A DNA stretch of 64,000 nt from DASPWW01 sp963756745 (GTDB taxonomy: Bacteria > Actinomycetota > Thermoleophilia > Solirubrobacterales > 70-9). Of this stretch, positions 62,052-64,000 are shown in pieces (position 1 is the first letter of the stretch; every line of letters starts with the position of its first letter). The notes under the pieces are model-generated. The model worked only from the letters and a program-made list of their open reading frames with translations, did not search any database and was not told the DNA's origin. Made by a program: the position numbers and the translations under genes. Location of the stretch: NCBI GenBank assembly GCA_963756745.1, contig CAVWOU010000005.1, positions 72,999-136,998 of the forward strand, given 5' to 3'.

Positions 62052-62617
62052 GCGCCGAGCTCCGGCTCTATCCGGACCGGCTCGGCAAGGTGCCGCGGAC
62101 CGGAGCGGTCGAGTCAGTCCAGGAAGCCGAGCTGCGGCTCGACGAGCCGGCCTCGAGCGTCGTGAACCGGGGCTTCCTCGAGCGCGCGGCGCGCGCCTAC
62201 TGGCGGCTGATCACCCGCTGGACGCTCGGGTTGATCCGGGTGACCTCCGACGGCGGCGACCAGTGCGTGGTGCTGATCGCCCGTCCGTTCGTCCTGTTGC
62301 GGTTTCACGCGCCCGAGTACGAGGTCTCCGAGAACCGCGGCTCGGTCATCTGGCGAATCAAGCGCGGGATCCTGGTCTCGCGGGAGGGGCGGGACAGTGG
62401 CTCGCTGCGGCTGGCCGTGGCGGCGGCCGATGGAGCGGAGGGGCGCTGCCGCGTCCACGTCCGCATCGAGGTCCAGAACTTCTATCCGTGGCTCCGCGGC
62501 ACCGGCCCGTTCGCACGGGTCGGGGTCTGGGTGTACGCGCAGACCCAGCAGCGCATCCACCGGACGGTGACCCGGGGGTTCCTGCGAAGGCTCGCGACGA
62601 CGGCCGCGGAGGGCTAG
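62048..62617 (+). CDS. conserved-looking protein of unknown function in the carH operon
   Basis: A 189-residue intact protein starting MSAELRLYPDRLGKVPRTGA. Central part FLERAARAYWRLITRWTLGLIRV, then a strand-rich region (VVLIARPFVLLRFHAPEYEVSE, SVIWRIKRGILVSREGRD, GRCRVHVRIEVQNFYPWLRG) and a basic C-terminal helix. The amphipathic YWRLITRWTLGLIRV segment followed by beta strands suggests lipid or membrane association (inference). ATG overlaps the previous stop; the end overlaps the photolyase stop by 4 bases. No family recognised. Confidence 0.7.
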   Translation: MSAELRLYPDRLGKVPRTGAVESVQEAELRLDEPASSVVNRGFLERAARAYWRLITRWTLGLIRVTSDGGDQCVVLIARPFVLLRFHAPEYEVSENRGSVIWRIKRGILVSREGRDSGSLRLAVAAADGAEGRCRVHVRIEVQNFYPWLRGTGPFARVGVWVYAQTQQRIHRTVTRGFLRRLATTAAEG

Positions 62618-63939
62618 TTCGGCGGAGGCACGAGCGGCTCCGGGTAGTCGAGTCGCTCGCGCTCGGCCGGATCGGCCTTCCAGGGCTCGTGAATCGCCCT
62701 GCCCTCGAGGCGGGCGAGCTCCGGCACAAAGCGCCGGACGTAGGCGCCGTCCGGGTCGAAGCGGTGGGCCTGCCGGATCGGGTTGAGCACGCGGTTCGGC
62801 CGGGTGTCGTTGCCCGTGCCCGCCACCCACTGCCAGTTGCCGACGTTGTTGGCGAGGTCGCCGTCGACCAGCAGGCTCTCGAAGTGGATCGCGCCGGCCC
62901 GCCAGTCGATGTCGAGGGTCTTGGTGAGGAAGGAGGCGACGATCAGGCGGGCCCGGTTCGGCAGAAAGCCCTGATCGGCGAGCTGGCGCATGCCGGCGTC
63001 CACGATCGGATAGCCGGTCCGGCCCTCCTTCCACGCGTCGAGCCGGCCTCGCGGGCTCTTCCAGCGGCGATCGCGCTTCCGGTAGTCGTTGTAGGGGATG
63101 TCCGGCCGTGCCGCCATCACCTGGTGGTGGAAGTCACGCCAGCAGAGCTGCCGGGCGAACTCCTCGAGGCCCTTGCGCTCGTCCACCCGCGCGAGCACCT
63201 CGTTGGCCGATAGGCAGCCGAAGTGCAGGTACGGGCTCAGGTGCGACGTGGCGTCCGCCGGCAGGTCATCGGCCCGGTCGACGTACTGCCGCGCGCCGTT
63301 CCGAAGCCACCGACTGAGGAGCTCGCGACCCGCTGACTCGCCGCCGGGCGGCAGGTCGTTCGCGGGGTCCTCACGGGTGAGGTCCGCGAGCCGGGGTATC
63401 CGCCCCTGCCGCAGCCGCGACGGCGAGCGCAGCTTTCGCGGTGCGCCGAGCACCTCTCGCTTCGTCGCCGCTCTCCAGGCCCGCCAGTACGGCGTGAAGA
63501 CGCGGTAGTGGTCGCCGGACGCCGGAGTGAGCTCACCCGGCGGGATGACGGTGACGCCCTCGAACGTCTTGAGGGACAGGCCCGCGTCCTCGCACGCTCG
63601 CTCGAGGCGTCGCCGGCGGCTGCGCGCATAGCCGCTGACGTCCTCGCTCATGAAGATCCCCTCGGCATCGCACTCGCTCGCGAGGCGCATCACCTCCGTG
63701 ACGACGTCGCCGCGCCGGATGACGAGCGCCGAGCCGCGGTCGCGCAGCGAGCGGTCGAGGTCCCGGAGGCTCTCGAGCAGGAAGGCCAGCCGGTTCGGCG
63801 TCCCCGGGCGGCCGCAGACGAGCCGGTCGTCGATCACGAAGGCCGGCACGACGCGATCCGAGTGCCGCGCCGCCGCCCTCAGCGCCGGGTGGTCGTGCAG
63901 GCGGAGGTCGCGGGTGAAGAGGACGATCGACGTCTTCAC
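62614..63939 (-). CDS. phrB: Class I deoxyribodipyrimidine photolyase/cryptochrome
   Basis: A 441-residue flavoprotein. N-terminal antenna domain (IVLFTRDLRLHDHPAL, VVPAFVIDD), then the FAD domain with SHLSPYLHFGCLS, LCWRDFHHQVMAARPD, GRTGYPIVDAGMRQL, NRARLIVASFLTKTL, LANNVGNWQWVAGTGNDTRPN and HRFDPDGAYVRRFVPELA. All FAD-contact motifs are intact. Repairs pyrimidine dimers using light. It is convergent with the carH operon, so if CarH controls it a separate promoter beyond 63939 is needed; the region 63940-63960 is short. Confidence 0.94.
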   Translation of the reverse strand: MKTSIVLFTRDLRLHDHPALRAAARHSDRVVPAFVIDDRLVCGRPGTPNRLAFLLESLRDLDRSLRDRGSALVIRRGDVVTEVMRLASECDAEGIFMSEDVSGYARSRRRRLERACEDAGLSLKTFEGVTVIPPGELTPASGDHYRVFTPYWRAWRAATKREVLGAPRKLRSPSRLRQGRIPRLADLTREDPANDLPPGGESAGRELLSRWLRNGARQYVDRADDLPADATSHLSPYLHFGCLSANEVLARVDERKGLEEFARQLCWRDFHHQVMAARPDIPYNDYRKRDRRWKSPRGRLDAWKEGRTGYPIVDAGMRQLADQGFLPNRARLIVASFLTKTLDIDWRAGAIHFESLLVDGDLANNVGNWQWVAGTGNDTRPNRVLNPIRQAHRFDPDGAYVRRFVPELARLEGRAIHEPWKADPAERERLDYPEPLVPPPN

Positions 63940-63966
63940 CCTGCTCAGGCTAGTGGGGGAGGCGAC

Positions 63967-64000
63967 TCAGTCGCCCGAGGGCTGCTTGCCCTTGGCGGGC
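63967..64000 (-). CDS. 3' end of a gene running off the window
   Basis: The last bases read, on the minus strand, PAKGKQPSGD and stop (63967-63969), a typical low-complexity C-terminus. Too short to identify. Confidence 0.3.
   Translation of the reverse strand, partial: PAKGKQPSGD

Overview
This 64 kb window is chromosomal DNA of a very GC-rich bacterium. GTG/TTG starts, tightly overlapping genes, the FHA/PP2C/SEDS/PBP/PASTA-kinase operon and the family matches point to an actinobacterium, probably a deep-branching one such as Thermoleophilia (inference from gene content; no rRNA is present).

Layout. 0.1-8.5 kb: cell-wall and division signalling operon (two FHA proteins, PP2C phosphatase, SEDS polymerase, class B PBP, PASTA kinase, Ddl). 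8.5-14.9 kb: second Ser/Thr kinase, DsbA-like and HAD proteins, PfpI, purM, uppP, DedA. 15-27.2 kb: surface-polysaccharide locus (CapD-like enzyme, two LytR_C proteins, O-antigen ligase, flippase, three glycosyltransferases, sugar transferase, FemAB-like protein). 27.2-39.4 kb: mixed metabolism (DUF3105, FAD oxidase, metF, SDRs, MGT glycosyltransferase, PLP enzyme, Na+/H+ antiporter, lemA-htpX). 39.4-54.7 kb: accessory region with two duplicated secreted glycoside-hydrolase-like genes sharing a conserved leader, carbonic anhydrase, a 1084-residue membrane glycosyltransferase, and four copies of a module ending in a partial tRNA-Ala. 54.8-64 kb: a light-response cluster: a B12-type MerR photoreceptor (CarH/LitR family) is divergent from an overlapping operon of lipid-modification genes and co-directional with two further genes, with an intact photolyase at one edge and a photolyase relic at the other.

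The light cluster is the most interesting system. The intergenic region between its two arms holds divergent promoters and three CTGTC repeats spaced exactly 11 bp apart, overlapping both promoters, which fits the way CarH tetramers read tandem repeats. The photoreceptor keeps the W-x9-EH and E-x-H-x-x-G motifs but has Glu where the light-state upper His ligand is expected.

Caution: many otherwise well-conserved genes are broken by single-base changes, nearly all of them insertions (pbpA, a LytR_C gene, a glycoside hydrolase, and very densely 55.4-60.4 kb). The pattern looks more like residual sequence error than decay, so these genes are described as genes with frameshifts. Three dispersed 67-bp repeats, a structured RNA candidate at 37.46 kb and the duplicated leader are further elements not explained by protein coding.
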